From Armatimonadota bacterium (lineage in GTDB: Bacteria; Bacteroidota; Ignavibacteria; OLB7), in contig JADZEY010000001.1 in the NCBI GenBank assembly GCA_020850315.1, positions 1 to 62,381 of the forward strand: a stretch of 62,381 nucleotides of DNA. Reading direction: 5' to 3'. Positions within the stretch are counted from its first letter, which is position 1, and every line of letters starts with the position of its first letter. This document shows, one piece after another, positions 44,714-55,160 of this stretch. The notes under the pieces were generated by a model that saw only the letters and a list, made by a program, of their open reading frames with translations, ran no database searches and was not told the origin of the DNA. The translations under genes and the position numbers were made by a program.

Positions 44714-44988
44714 AACGTTTTGATTATTGCCCGCTCTGCCCGTTGTGCAAACTCGCAATACATGAACCTATAGTTGCGACTATGGGCGATTGACTCAGCA
44801 CGTCAATCACAGGCCTCGTTTTCTACCTCGATGGAAAAGTCTTCCCGCTATTGCGGGGGACCAGTGGAAGTGAGCGATGTGTTGGCAGTCACCCACCGTG
44901 TTCTTGTTGGGTTCTACCTTTGCCTACAAGCGCCCTTGTTTCTTACCACAAGGGCCACGTCTTGCACAATGGGCAGGCGGCATTTTTT
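44714..44988 (+). ncRNA. Candidate ~275-nt structured RNA between zapA and rny (6S-like position)
   Basis: TGCCCGCTCTGCCCGTTGTG plus CAA (44728-44750) pairs with the segment at 44962-44982 over 21 base pairs, with one G-U and two single-base bulges, and is followed directly by TTTTTT. The stem therefore closes an RNA of about 255-275 bases. Inside are local hairpins: CTATAGT/ACTATGG (about 44767), TTGAC/GTCAA (about 44792), CCCGC/GCGGG (about 44852) and GCCCTTGT/ACAAGGGC (about 44932). A promoter-like TTGATA (44676) with CTTCTTTG 18 bases on would start it near 44714. The place after zapA is where 6S RNA is found in many bacteria, but the branched fold and length are not typical. Confidence 0.6.
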
Positions 44989-45163
44989 CCGTTCGTGTCC
45001 CTTCTCCTGCCCGTACCTCTATCAAGCGTAGCCATCACGCCGATCTCCGTTTTCCTAAACTCTACCTGTTGTAGTACGCTGGGGGCTGCGTATGCTGTCG
45101 GGCGTTGCCCAACTCACTGCGCAGTAATTTTCACATTCCATTATTTCAGTGGGGGTTCCAAGC

Positions 45164-46798
45164 ATGGAAACATCAACCCTTCTCATAGTTCTGGCGGCTT
45201 CAATCATTGGGTTTGCGTTGTCGTACTTCATCGCAACCAAGTCAACCAAACAACAACTGACCAATGCCGAGGAGCGCGCCCAGGAAATCATCAACGACGC
45301 ACAGCAAAAAGCCGAAATCCTAAAACAAGAAAAACTGCTGGAAGCCAAAGATGACCTTAGTAAAAAACGGCGGCAGCTTGAAGAAGAACACAACCGCCGC
45401 AAGGAAAAACTGCAAGGCATCGAGAAGCAGATCAAATCACGAGAGGAGAACATCGAGAAAAACCTCTCCAAAAAACTAGAGATTGCCACCCGGCGTGAGA
45501 AAGATATGCTGATTCAGCAGAAGGAAATGGAGAAAAAAGTGGCCCAGGTGGAAGAGCAACGCAAAGCCATCGACCTTCAGAAAAAGCAGATTGACAACAC
45601 CAAATCCAGCATCGAACAGCAGAAAAAAGTTGCTGATGACTTGGTTGCCGAACAAAATCACCGGTTGGAACGGATCAGCGGAATGTCCAAGGAGGATGCC
45701 CGCAAGTTCCTGATGGAGAACATGGTCAGCGAGGCCAAGCTGGAATGCGCCCAGCAGGTGAAGGAAATCCGCGACCAAGCCAAGCTGGATTCCCGCCGCG
45801 AAGCCCAACGAATCATCGTCCAAGCCATTCAACGAACAGCCTCGGATCACTCGGTGGAGACCACTGTCTCGGTGGTGAACTTGGCCAGCGAGGATATGAA
45901 GGGGCGGATTATCGGGCGCGAAGGGCGCAATATCCGTGCGTTCGAGGCCGCAACCGGCGTGGATGTGATTGTTGACGACACCCCCGAAGCGGTCATCATT
46001 TCCGGCTTCGACCCCTTCCGCCGTGAGGTCGCCCGAATCGCGCTGGAACGCCTGATGCACGATGGCCGCATCCATCCATCACGCATCGAAGAGATTGTTG
46101 ATAAAGTCCGGAAGGAGTTGGAAGAAGACATCATCCGCACCGGAAACAACACACTGTTGGAGCTTGGAATCGGGAACGTCCATGCCGAAATCGTGAAGCT
46201 GATCGGCAAGATGAAGTACCGCTCCAGCTACGGCCAAAATGTACTAAGCCACTCCATCGAGGTTTCCTACCTGTGCGGAATTATGGCTCGCGAGCTTGGG
46301 TTGGATGCCAACCTTGCCCGCCGTGCCGGGCTGATGCACGACATGGGGAAATGCGTGGATAGGAACATCGAAGGGCCGCACGCGTTGTTGGGATTCGAGA
46401 TTGCCAAGCGGTACAAGGAGCATCCAATCGTCTGCAATGCCATTGGTGCCCACCACGAGGACATCGAGATGGAGACGCCGATTGCGGTGATTGTCCAAGC
46501 CGCCGATGCCATTTCTGGCGCACGCCCCGGCGCGCGCCGTGAATCTTTGGAGGCCTACGTGAAGCGGCTGGAGACGCTGGAGACGCTGGCACGGTCGTTC
46601 GAGGGGGTTGCCAAAACCTACGCTATCCAAGCCGGGCGCGAGGTTCGGGTGATGGTGGAGCCGGAGCGTGTGGACGACTTGATTGCCGACCAGCTTGCCC
46701 ACGACATCGCCGAAAAAATCCAGCAGGAGATGGAGTATCCGGGGCAGATTAAAGTGACGGTGATTCGGGAGCGGCGGTCGGTTGGATACGCGAAGTAG
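45164..46798 (+). CDS. rny: Ribonuclease Y
   Basis: Membrane-anchored endoribonuclease that starts mRNA decay. The 544-residue product has an N-terminal membrane span (TLLIVLAASIIGFALSYFIA), then a long coiled coil (about residues 25-200). A KH RNA-binding domain contains IIGREGRNIRAFEAATGVDV, and an HD domain contains RRAGLMHDMGKCVD and GAHHEDIE. The ATG at 45164 was preferred to a GTG five codons earlier because GGGGG lies just before it. Follows the candidate RNA; a terminator ends it. Confidence 0.96.
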   Translation: METSTLLIVLAASIIGFALSYFIATKSTKQQLTNAEERAQEIINDAQQKAEILKQEKLLEAKDDLSKKRRQLEEEHNRRKEKLQGIEKQIKSREENIEKNLSKKLEIATRREKDMLIQQKEMEKKVAQVEEQRKAIDLQKKQIDNTKSSIEQQKKVADDLVAEQNHRLERISGMSKEDARKFLMENMVSEAKLECAQQVKEIRDQAKLDSRREAQRIIVQAIQRTASDHSVETTVSVVNLASEDMKGRIIGREGRNIRAFEAATGVDVIVDDTPEAVIISGFDPFRREVARIALERLMHDGRIHPSRIEEIVDKVRKELEEDIIRTGNNTLLELGIGNVHAEIVKLIGKMKYRSSYGQNVLSHSIEVSYLCGIMARELGLDANLARRAGLMHDMGKCVDRNIEGPHALLGFEIAKRYKEHPIVCNAIGAHHEDIEMETPIAVIVQAADAISGARPGARRESLEAYVKRLETLETLARSFEGVAKTYAIQAGREVRVMVEPERVDDLIADQLAHDIAEKIQQEMEYPGQIKVTVIRERRSVGYAK

Positions 46799-46831
46799 CC
46801 CCAGCCCAGCAGGAATCGTTGGAAGCAAAAC

Positions 46832-46866
46832 AAACGGGCGACCATTGCAGTAATGGTCGCCCGTTT
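46832..46866. terminator. Bidirectional terminator
   Basis: AAACGGGCGACCATT (46832-46846) pairs perfectly with AATGGTCGCCCGTTT (46852-46866) around GCAGT. It separates rny from the convergent T9SS gene. Confidence 0.88.
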
Positions 46867-46919
46867 CGGTAGTCTGGTCTGCTATTGGATTTGGGAATTC
46901 TTGATTACGTCGATCTCTA

Positions 46920-47387
46920 TTACTTCGAGACTGTCATCCGGCGTGTTAGCGTTCCCAACGGCGTTTGCAGCCGGTAGAAGTACGCCCCCGATGGAAGATC
47001 AAGTGCCGAGAAATCGTACTCGTAGATTCCTGCTTCTTGGCGTTCGTCCACCAAAATTCGGATTGGTGTGCCAAGCAGTGTGTAGATCGTCAGCTTCACG
47101 TTGGTTTCAACCGGCACGCCGTAGCGGATCATGGTTGTTGGGTTGAACGGGTTCGGGAAATTCTGATCCAGAAACATCCGCTCCGGTGCTGGCGATTCGC
47201 CACGGCTTTCCACGCCGGAAAGGAGGAAGCGGGAGAAAATGGATTCAAGAGTAAAGGTGTTCGGCATTTGTGCCGGGGTCACGTCGCGGGCGGCTTGCGC
47301 GGCGAACAATCCCTGCGGCGCAAGTATCATCGCCGCAAGCAACGTTGCCTGAAGAAGTGAACGAAAGGAAGTACGTTGTTTGTTCAT
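46920..47387 (-). CDS. Short exported protein consisting mainly of a T9SS sorting domain
   Basis: A 155-residue exported protein. The signal peptide (MNKQRTSFRSLLQATLLAAM to FAAQA) is followed by only about 35 residues. A complete type IX sorting domain comes next: NFPNPFNPTTMIRYGVP, VKLTIYTLLGTPIRILVDE, AGIYEYDFSALDLPSGAYFY and GTLTRRMTVSK. This is the most canonical such domain in the window. With almost no passenger, it may be a remnant of a larger gene or a small secreted peptide. The start at 47387 is the Met preceding the signal peptide. Confidence 0.8.
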   Translation of the reverse strand: MNKQRTSFRSLLQATLLAAMILAPQGLFAAQAARDVTPAQMPNTFTLESIFSRFLLSGVESRGESPAPERMFLDQNFPNPFNPTTMIRYGVPVETNVKLTIYTLLGTPIRILVDERQEAGIYEYDFSALDLPSGAYFYRLQTPLGTLTRRMTVSK

Positions 47388-47530
47388 ATCATCACCTGTA
47401 GCAAGAATCGTGCCTGTGAAGTTCCCTAAGTGAAGTAGTTCTTGTGAGCTGCGCGTTGAGACTGGCAACCTTCATAAATGTTGCATCGGCTGCATGGCCG
47501 CAGCAAAAAATCATAGTTGCCGGGGTCAAG

Positions 47531-48049
47531 CTACCCCAGATCATCCAGCATTCTATCCAGAGCCTCAATCGTGATATTCTCGTAGTAATCTTCGTTAATC
47601 GCCACCATTGGCGCGCCGCCGCAAGCCCCCATGCACTCCACTTCCTCCAGCGAAAATTTGCCGTCGGCGGTGCGTTGGTTGTGGCCGATTCCATACTTCT
47701 GCGCAACGTGCTGATAGACCGCCTCGCCGCCGCGAAGCATACAGCTAACGTTGGTGCAAACCTGCACGTGATACTGCCCCATCGGCTTCTTGAAGTACAT
47801 GGTGTAGAACGAGGCCACGCCATACACGTGTGCATAGGGGAGGTTCATCACTTGGGCCACGTGCTTCATCACCCCCACCGAAAGCCACCCCCATTTTTTC
47901 TGAGCCATCCACAAAACAGGCATAATGGCCGATTTTGAGCTGGGATACAGCCCCTTGAGCTGCTCCACTTTGGCAAGCTCTTCGGGGGAGAATTCGATTG
48001 GGCCTTCAATTTCCTGAAGTGGTTCAGCGGCTGCCGACGAATCAATCAT
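47531..48049 (-). CDS. nuoE: NADH-quinone oxidoreductase subunit E (24-kDa, 2Fe-2S)
   Basis: A 172-residue thioredoxin-like 2Fe-2S subunit of complex I. Cluster ligands are visible as CTNVSC (C-x4-C) and, about 35 residues later, CMGAC (C-x3-C). SSKSAIMPVLWMAQKKWGWL and VYGVASFYTMYF are conserved family segments. Normally it lies next to nuoF in a nuo operon; here it is alone, divergent from guaB. The start at 48049 follows the family length; a longer open frame upstream is not supported. A -7 box TACCTTTG lies at 48115-48108. Confidence 0.92.
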   Translation of the reverse strand: MIDSSAAAEPLQEIEGPIEFSPEELAKVEQLKGLYPSSKSAIMPVLWMAQKKWGWLSVGVMKHVAQVMNLPYAHVYGVASFYTMYFKKPMGQYHVQVCTNVSCMLRGGEAVYQHVAQKYGIGHNQRTADGKFSLEEVECMGACGGAPMVAINEDYYENITIEALDRMLDDLG

Positions 48050-48107
48050 GATGTGCTTCGGTTGGGAAGATGTTCCGTGTTGAACGCGATTGCTGTGAAT
48101 TGCTGGG

Positions 48108-48115
48108 CAAAGGTA
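48108..48115 (-). promoter_or_regulatory. -7 promoter element for nuoE
   Basis: TACCTTTG followed by CC on the minus strand, about 60 bases before the nuoE start. No clear TTG at the expected -33 position. Confidence 0.45.
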
Positions 48116-48196
48116 CAAATTCCTTCCTATCCGCGTGCGCGTTGCCCAACGCCACGCTGTGTGAAATCATGCCACACGATCCCCCAAAACACGTAA

Positions 48197-49789
<1,593 letters not shown>

Positions 49790-49831
49790 TCCACTGCGGT
49801 GCGGATCACTGCGGCGCGGGCAACCACACGA

Positions 49832-51124
49832 ATGAAGCAACTGCTGGTTATCGCCTACTACTTCCCCCCAATGGGGTTAAGCGGAGTGCAGCGGACGCTG
49901 AAATTCGTGAAATATCTGCCCGACTTCGGCTGGCAACCAACCGTCCTGACGGTGCAGCCCCATGCCTATTTTGCGTTCGATGATAGCCTGCTGCAGGAGC
50001 TTGACGGAAAAAATATCAACATCTGGAGGGTTGAACCAGCAGGGATTTTCTCCCTGTTCAAAGGGCGCAAAACTGTTCCGCTGAAGAACGAAGGGGCCCG
50101 CAAAACACTGAACCGCATCAGCCAAGCCTTTTTTATCCCCGACAACAAAACGGGCTGGGGGAAGCAGGCGTTGCGGCAGCTGGAGCATCAGCACGATCTT
50201 CGCCAATTCAACGCAGTGTTTGCAACCGCGCCGCCGTTCACCAGCCACCTGTTGGGGGGGCAGCTTCGCCATCGCCACGGCATTCCGCTGCTGCTGGATT
50301 ACCGCGATGCGTGGATGGAGTTCCCCTATCATCATTACTGGAGCGATTGGCATCGCAGAAAACATCAGGCATTGGAGCAACGCTCGCTTGCGGCTGCCGA
50401 TGCTGTGGTTGTCACCAGCAGCCACATCCGCCGATTACTGCTGCAACGCTATGCTGCGCTCCAGTTAGATAGCCGTCTTTCGGTGCTGACGCAGGGGTAT
50501 GATTCCGAAGATTTCCAGCAAGCATCACCCCCCGAACCGTTGGATTCATCAAAGGTTCATTTTGTGTACACCGGAATTTTTTACGAGGATCGCGACCCCC
50601 AGCAGCTGTTCCGTGTGGTGGCACAGATGAAGGCGCGCCACCCCGAACTCTACCGGCGGCTGGCGTTTCACATGGTGGGGTATGTTCAGGGGGAATACCG
50701 CGCAATGGCCGAAGCAATGGGGGTGGGGGAGTGCTGCCACTATCATGGATATGTTGAGCATCACGAATCTATCCGTTGGATCCAGCGTGCCGATGTTCTC
50801 TGGTTCAACATCGGCTCCCGCTCGCAAGGCTTCCAGACCGTTTCGCCGGGGAAGGCCTTCGAGTATCTGGGAAGCCGCAAGCCGATCCTTGCAATGTTGC
50901 CGGAAAACGACATCCGCACAATCCTTGAAGGCTTCAGCCATGCCGTTATCGTCAACCCAGACGACGACGACGCGCTGCGCCAGGCGATCCTTCATCTGGC
51001 TGAACTGAAACAGAAAGGGGAGCTTCCGGTTGGCGATGCCGCTGCCATCAGTCAGTTCGACAGGCGAACGCTAACCGGCCAGCTTGCTGGCATCCTGAAT
51101 CGAATTTCACGAACAACAACATAA
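49832..51124 (+). CDS. GT4-type glycosyltransferase
   Basis: A 430-residue GT-B glycosyltransferase. It starts KQLLVIAYYFPPMGLSGVQR and carries VFATAPPFTSHLLGGQLRHR, LLDYRDAWMEFP and VVTSSHIRRLL. The C-terminal half has VHFVYTGIFYEDRDPQQLFR, GYVEHHESIRWIQRADVLWF and SPGKAFEYLGSRKPILAML. It is a clear paralogue of the genes at 24694 and 52253. Donor and acceptor are unknown. It begins 42 bases after guaB and ends 10 bases before the peptidase, so these are likely cotranscribed. Confidence 0.88.
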   Translation: MKQLLVIAYYFPPMGLSGVQRTLKFVKYLPDFGWQPTVLTVQPHAYFAFDDSLLQELDGKNINIWRVEPAGIFSLFKGRKTVPLKNEGARKTLNRISQAFFIPDNKTGWGKQALRQLEHQHDLRQFNAVFATAPPFTSHLLGGQLRHRHGIPLLLDYRDAWMEFPYHHYWSDWHRRKHQALEQRSLAAADAVVVTSSHIRRLLLQRYAALQLDSRLSVLTQGYDSEDFQQASPPEPLDSSKVHFVYTGIFYEDRDPQQLFRVVAQMKARHPELYRRLAFHMVGYVQGEYRAMAEAMGVGECCHYHGYVEHHESIRWIQRADVLWFNIGSRSQGFQTVSPGKAFEYLGSRKPILAMLPENDIRTILEGFSHAVIVNPDDDDALRQAILHLAELKQKGELPVGDAAAISQFDRRTLTGQLAGILNRISRTTT

Positions 51125-51134
51125 CGTCGAAACC

Positions 51135-52208
51135 ATGAACAACGACCGCCTTGCACGGCTTCGCGCCAGCATGAAAGAACACGAACTGGACGGATTGCTG
51201 GTGACTCATATCCCCCATGTTCGCTATCTCAGTGGCTTTTCCGGAAGCGCCGGCCAGCTGCTGCTGACCCGCCGTGCTGCGTGGTTCATCACCGATTTTC
51301 GCTACCAGGATCAAGCCGCTGCCGAGCTTCTCCCCAGCTTCAAAGCGATTATCACCAAAACCCCCTACGAGACGATTGCCGAGAAAAAACTGATCCGCGA
51401 GGGGATGAAGATCGGGTTCCAAGATGGCTACATGACGGTTGCCGCGCTGGGCGCGCTCCGCAAGAAATTCCGCAAAGTGAAATTTGCCGGAACCGGCGGC
51501 ATGGTGACGCAAACCACCATCGTAAAAACCGCCCAGGAAGTGAGTGCCATCCGCAAGGCTGCCGACATTGCCGCACGGGTCTATCAGGAGATTTTGGGGA
51601 TTGTGAAGCCCGGAATGCGCGAGAACGAAGTGGCGATGGAGATCAGCTACTTGGGGAAAAAATTCGGTTCGGAAGGGGATGCGTTCGACATCATTGTGGC
51701 ATCCGGCCCGCGGGGCGCGCTGCCGCACGGGCGCGCCAGCACAAAGAAAATTAAGTCGGGTGAGTTGGTGACGTTGGATTTTGGCTGCATCCACCAGGGC
51801 TTCAACAGCGACATGACCCGCACCTTCGCCGTCGGGAAGCCATCGGCGTTGGCGCGGAAGATTTACGACATTGTGCTGAACGCCGAGCAAGCCGGGGTGA
51901 AGGCCGCACGCGCCGGAATGACCGGAAAAGAGCTGGACGACGTGTGCCGGAACATCATCATCGAAGCCGGCTACGGCGAACAGTTCGGCCACTCCACCGG
52001 GCATGGCTTGGGGATTGAGGTCCACGAACAACCCGGTGTCAGTTTCCGCGCCGACAAACAAACGCTACCGGAAGGAGCCGTGGTGACGATTGAGCCGGGC
52101 ATCTACCTTCCCAACCAACTTGGGGTCCGCATCGAGGACGACGTGCTGCTGACAGCAACCGGCTGCACGGTACTCACATCGTCCCCACGCGAACTGATTA
52201 TTCTGTAG
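51135..52208 (+). CDS. Xaa-Pro aminopeptidase/dipeptidase, M24 family
   Basis: A 357-residue metallopeptidase that cleaves peptide bonds next to proline. An N-terminal creatinase-like domain (RLRASMKEHELDGLLVTHIP, YLSGFSGSAGQLLL) is followed by the pita-bread catalytic domain. Metal ligands are visible: Asp in VTLDFGCIHQGFNSDMTRTF (two), His in HSTGHGLGIEVHEQPG, Glu in TIEPGIY and Glu in GVRIEDDVLL. Whether it is an aminopeptidase (PepP) or a dipeptidase (PepQ) is not certain from sequence. It lies between two glycosyltransferase genes. Confidence 0.92.
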   Translation: MNNDRLARLRASMKEHELDGLLVTHIPHVRYLSGFSGSAGQLLLTRRAAWFITDFRYQDQAAAELLPSFKAIITKTPYETIAEKKLIREGMKIGFQDGYMTVAALGALRKKFRKVKFAGTGGMVTQTTIVKTAQEVSAIRKAADIAARVYQEILGIVKPGMRENEVAMEISYLGKKFGSEGDAFDIIVASGPRGALPHGRASTKKIKSGELVTLDFGCIHQGFNSDMTRTFAVGKPSALARKIYDIVLNAEQAGVKAARAGMTGKELDDVCRNIIIEAGYGEQFGHSTGHGLGIEVHEQPGVSFRADKQTLPEGAVVTIEPGIYLPNQLGVRIEDDVLLTATGCTVLTSSPRELIIL

Positions 52209-52252
52209 CCGCTGCTTCCGCATCGCAGATTGCAGCAACCCCCCCGAGGCGT

Positions 52253-53776
52253 TTGTCTCGGTTCACCCCCCGTAGCACCCGACGTTCACAGATAGACCAG
52301 AGAGTGACAGACCCGAATCAACATACCGAACCGACGCAGAGCCTTCACCCAATCCAGACGGCGCAGGCTGATGCCAGCCAAGCAAGAGCCGAGGAGAGGG
52401 CGCAGCCGGAAGCAACAGCATTGCCGGATGCCCAAGCATTGGAGTTAGAGTTTGTTCCGCAAGAAACCCCGGCCATGCCCCGCCGCCCACACCGTTCGGG
52501 GCGTGGGCGGGTGCTGATTATCTCCTACTATTTCCCGCCAATCGGCCTTAGCAACGTGCTGCGGATTGCGCGGTTGGCAAAACATCTGACGGAGTTCGGT
52601 TGGGACCCCACCGTGCTGACCGTGAACGATGTTGGATACTTCGCCCAAGATTTTTCGTTGCTGGAAGAGGTGCTGGAACGTGGGGTGCAAGTGGAGCGAA
52701 CCCAGACCATGGATCCGGTGCGGTTGCTGGGAAGCAAGCGGATGAAAAAAGTCCCGGTGGAACGCTATCGGGGATTTCTTCGGGGCGTTTCCCACACATT
52801 CCTTCAGCCCGACAACAAGATCGGCTGGAAACGCTACGCACTGCAACGCGCCGTGGAGTTGATGGAGGAACACCCGTTCGACGTAGTGCTTGCCACCGCG
52901 CCGCCATTCACCGATTTTATGATTGGGCGCGAGCTTCAGAAACGCTACGGGCTGCCGTTGGTGGTGGATTACCAGGACACGTGGCTGGATAATCCACGGC
53001 AGTTTTACGCCACGCCAATCCACCGAAGCTACGCCGCCGGGCTGGAGGAGGATATTCTGAAAAATGCTGACGCTTGCGTGGTGGTGAACCGCCGAATTAA
53101 GGAACGGCTCATCGCCCGCTATCCATTTCTGACGCACGACTCCGTTCATATCATCCCGGGCGGCTACGACGCAAAGGAGTTTCAGAACGCACGGCGGCAT
53201 CTGGCCAGCAGCCCGCAGCCGGAAAAGATGCGGATCACCTACTGCGGTGCGTTTGATTCGCGGCACACGCCGAAGTATTTCTTCCAAGCTCTATCAACAA
53301 TTTTTGCCCAGCAACCGCAAACCCGTGGCGAAATTGAGGTGATGTTTGTTGGCACGCTTCCGGCTGTGTTCCGCAAAATGGCAACCAACATCGGGGTGGC
53401 CTCGGCACTGGTTGCTACTGGATATGTGGAACATCGGAACGTACCGGGGCTTCTGTTAAGCAGCCATTTGCTGTGGTTGGCCAACTACCACACCGCAAGC
53501 GTTCCCGGCAAAGTGTATGAGTACATGGGGTCGGGCCGCCCAATCCTTGCGCTTACCGAAAAAGGGGTTCTGACCCAAACACTTGCTTCGTACCGGGCCG
53601 CAACGGTTGTTCCCCCAACCGATTCGCAAGCCATTGCCGAGGCATTGCTGGCCAGCTACCACCAGTGGAAATCTGGCACGCTTCCCGAAGGAAATCGCCA
53701 AGCCGCCGAGGACTACGACCAGCGCAAACTTGCCGAACGCCTTGCAAGGGTGCTGGCATACTCGGTGAAAATATAG
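52253..53776 (+). CDS. GT4-type glycosyltransferase with N-terminal extension
   Basis: A glycosyltransferase of the same family as its neighbours (RVLIISYYFPPIGLSNVLRI, LATAPPFTDFMIG, VVDYQDTWLDNP, RITYCGAFDSRHTPKYFFQA, SVPGKVYEYMGSGRPILALT). The first 74 residues are a low-complexity, Gln/Ala/Pro-rich extension absent from the paralogues, and the frame opens with TTG. Real starts could be TTG 52253, GTG 52304 or ATG 52475; I keep the longest with caution. The extension could be a linker or simply non-coding. The tandem heptamer array begins at its stop codon. Confidence 0.83.
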   Translation: MSRFTPRSTRRSQIDQRVTDPNQHTEPTQSLHPIQTAQADASQARAEERAQPEATALPDAQALELEFVPQETPAMPRRPHRSGRGRVLIISYYFPPIGLSNVLRIARLAKHLTEFGWDPTVLTVNDVGYFAQDFSLLEEVLERGVQVERTQTMDPVRLLGSKRMKKVPVERYRGFLRGVSHTFLQPDNKIGWKRYALQRAVELMEEHPFDVVLATAPPFTDFMIGRELQKRYGLPLVVDYQDTWLDNPRQFYATPIHRSYAAGLEEDILKNADACVVVNRRIKERLIARYPFLTHDSVHIIPGGYDAKEFQNARRHLASSPQPEKMRITYCGAFDSRHTPKYFFQALSTIFAQQPQTRGEIEVMFVGTLPAVFRKMATNIGVASALVATGYVEHRNVPGLLLSSHLLWLANYHTASVPGKVYEYMGSGRPILALTEKGVLTQTLASYRAATVVPPTDSQAIAEALLASYHQWKSGTLPEGNRQAAEDYDQRKLAERLARVLAYSVKI

Positions 53777-53862
53777 AATGGTGAAGAGTGAATGGTGAAT
53801 GGTGAAATAAAGAACAACCACTGACCACTGACTACTGACTACTGACTACTGACTACTTGCTA
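53776..53862 (+). repeat. Two adjacent tandem heptamer arrays upstream of purD
   Basis: GAATGGT-type heptamers (GAATGGT, GAAGAGT, GAATGGT, GAATGGT) run from 53776 to 53803. CTGACTA-type heptamers (CTGACCA, then CTGACTA four times, then CTTGCTA) run from 53821 to 53862. The second array ends 2 bases before the purD ATG, so it occupies the ribosome-binding position. Confidence 0.85.
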
Positions 53863-53864
53863 AC

Positions 53865-55160
53865 ATGACAATTCTTCTTCTTGGTTCTGGTGGACGCGAG
53901 CACGCGATTGCTTGGAAGCTACGGCAATCCCCAACCGTGACGCGGTTAGTGTGCGCGCCGGGAAACCCCGGAATGGCCACGCTTGGCGAACTTTTCCCGG
54001 TGAATCCCGATGATGCAAACGGGGTGGTGGAACTGTGGCGGCAGCTTGCTGCCGACCTTGTTGTTATCGGGCCGGAAGCCCCGTTAGCAGCGGGCGTTTC
54101 CGATGCCTTGCGCGATGCTGGCGCGGTGGTGTTTGGGCCAAGCAAAGCTGCGTCGCGGTTGGAGTGGGATAAATCATTTTCCAAAAACTTCATGCAGCGG
54201 CATGGCATTCCTTCCGCTGCTTCGCAATCGTTCGTGGCCAATAAAATTGATGCTGCGTGGCAATACGTTGCGGCCCACCCCTTGCCAGTGGTGCTGAAAG
54301 CCAGCGGGCTTGCTGCCGGAAAAGGGGTGGTGATTGCTCAGACCACCGAAGAAGCACTTTCAACGCTGTACCAAATGATGGACGGCAGCGCGTTTGGGGC
54401 CGCAGGGGAAACTGTGGTGATCGAGGAGTTCATGCAGGGGGAGGAGGCATCCGTGTTTGCAATCACCGATGGAAAGCACTACGGGGTGCTTGCTCCATCG
54501 CAGGATCACAAACGCGTTGGCGACGGCGACACCGGCCCGAACACCGGCGGAATGGGAGCCTACGCCCCCGCGCCAATCGTCACCCCAGAACTGATGGAAA
54601 CTATCTGCCAGCACATCATCGAGCCAACGCTGCGCGGCATGGCTGCCGAAGGAACGCCCTACGTCGGGTGCTTGTATGTTGGCGTGATGATCCACAACGG
54701 AGTTGCCCGGGTGGTTGAGTTCAACAGCCGATTTGGCGATCCAGAAACGCAGGTGATACTTCCAATCCTGACCAACGACCTTGCCGCTGTGATGCTTGCT
54801 GCGGCCACGGGGGCAATGGATCAAATCGGCACGCTGGAAAGCCAGGGGGCTGCGGCGTGTGTGGTGATGGCCAGCGAAGGGTATCCGGGAAGCTACCCGA
54901 AAGGGAAGGAGATCACCGGGATTGAGCAGGCCGAATCGCGCGAGGAAGGAATCGTCTTCCATGCCGGAACCGCCATGCGCGATGCCGCGCTGGTGACAAA
55001 CGGCGGGCGGGTGCTTGGCGTGACCGCTATCAACACGCAGGGGAATCTTCCCGATGCCATTCGCCATGCCTACCATGCCGTGGAGCAGATCAGTTTCGAC
55101 GGCGCGTTTTATCGCAGCGATATTGGCCGCCGCGCCGTTGGGGAGGTGCGCCGCCCATGA
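53865..55160 (+). CDS. purD: Phosphoribosylamine-glycine ligase
   Basis: GAR synthetase, second step of purine synthesis. The 431-residue ATP-grasp enzyme starts TILLLGSGGREHAIAWKLRQ, then VVIGPEAPLAAGVSDALRDA, ASGLAAGKGVVIAQ, GPNTGGMGAYAPAPI and RVVEFNSRFGDPETQVIL, all diagnostic. No Shine-Dalgarno is visible; the upstream bases are heptamer repeats. Its last codons overlap the galE-like start in an ATGA arrangement. Confidence 0.96.
   Translation: MTILLLGSGGREHAIAWKLRQSPTVTRLVCAPGNPGMATLGELFPVNPDDANGVVELWRQLAADLVVIGPEAPLAAGVSDALRDAGAVVFGPSKAASRLEWDKSFSKNFMQRHGIPSAASQSFVANKIDAAWQYVAAHPLPVVLKASGLAAGKGVVIAQTTEEALSTLYQMMDGSAFGAAGETVVIEEFMQGEEASVFAITDGKHYGVLAPSQDHKRVGDGDTGPNTGGMGAYAPAPIVTPELMETICQHIIEPTLRGMAAEGTPYVGCLYVGVMIHNGVARVVEFNSRFGDPETQVILPILTNDLAAVMLAAATGAMDQIGTLESQGAAACVVMASEGYPGSYPKGKEITGIEQAESREEGIVFHAGTAMRDAALVTNGGRVLGVTAINTQGNLPDAIRHAYHAVEQISFDGAFYRSDIGRRAVGEVRRP

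Noticed and set aside
44714..44988. RNase P RNA, tmRNA or SRP RNA identity
   Set aside because: No GAGGAAAGTCC/ACAGAA pair, no tRNA-like ends with CCA, and no SRP apical GGAA loop could be found, so the RNA is left unassigned.
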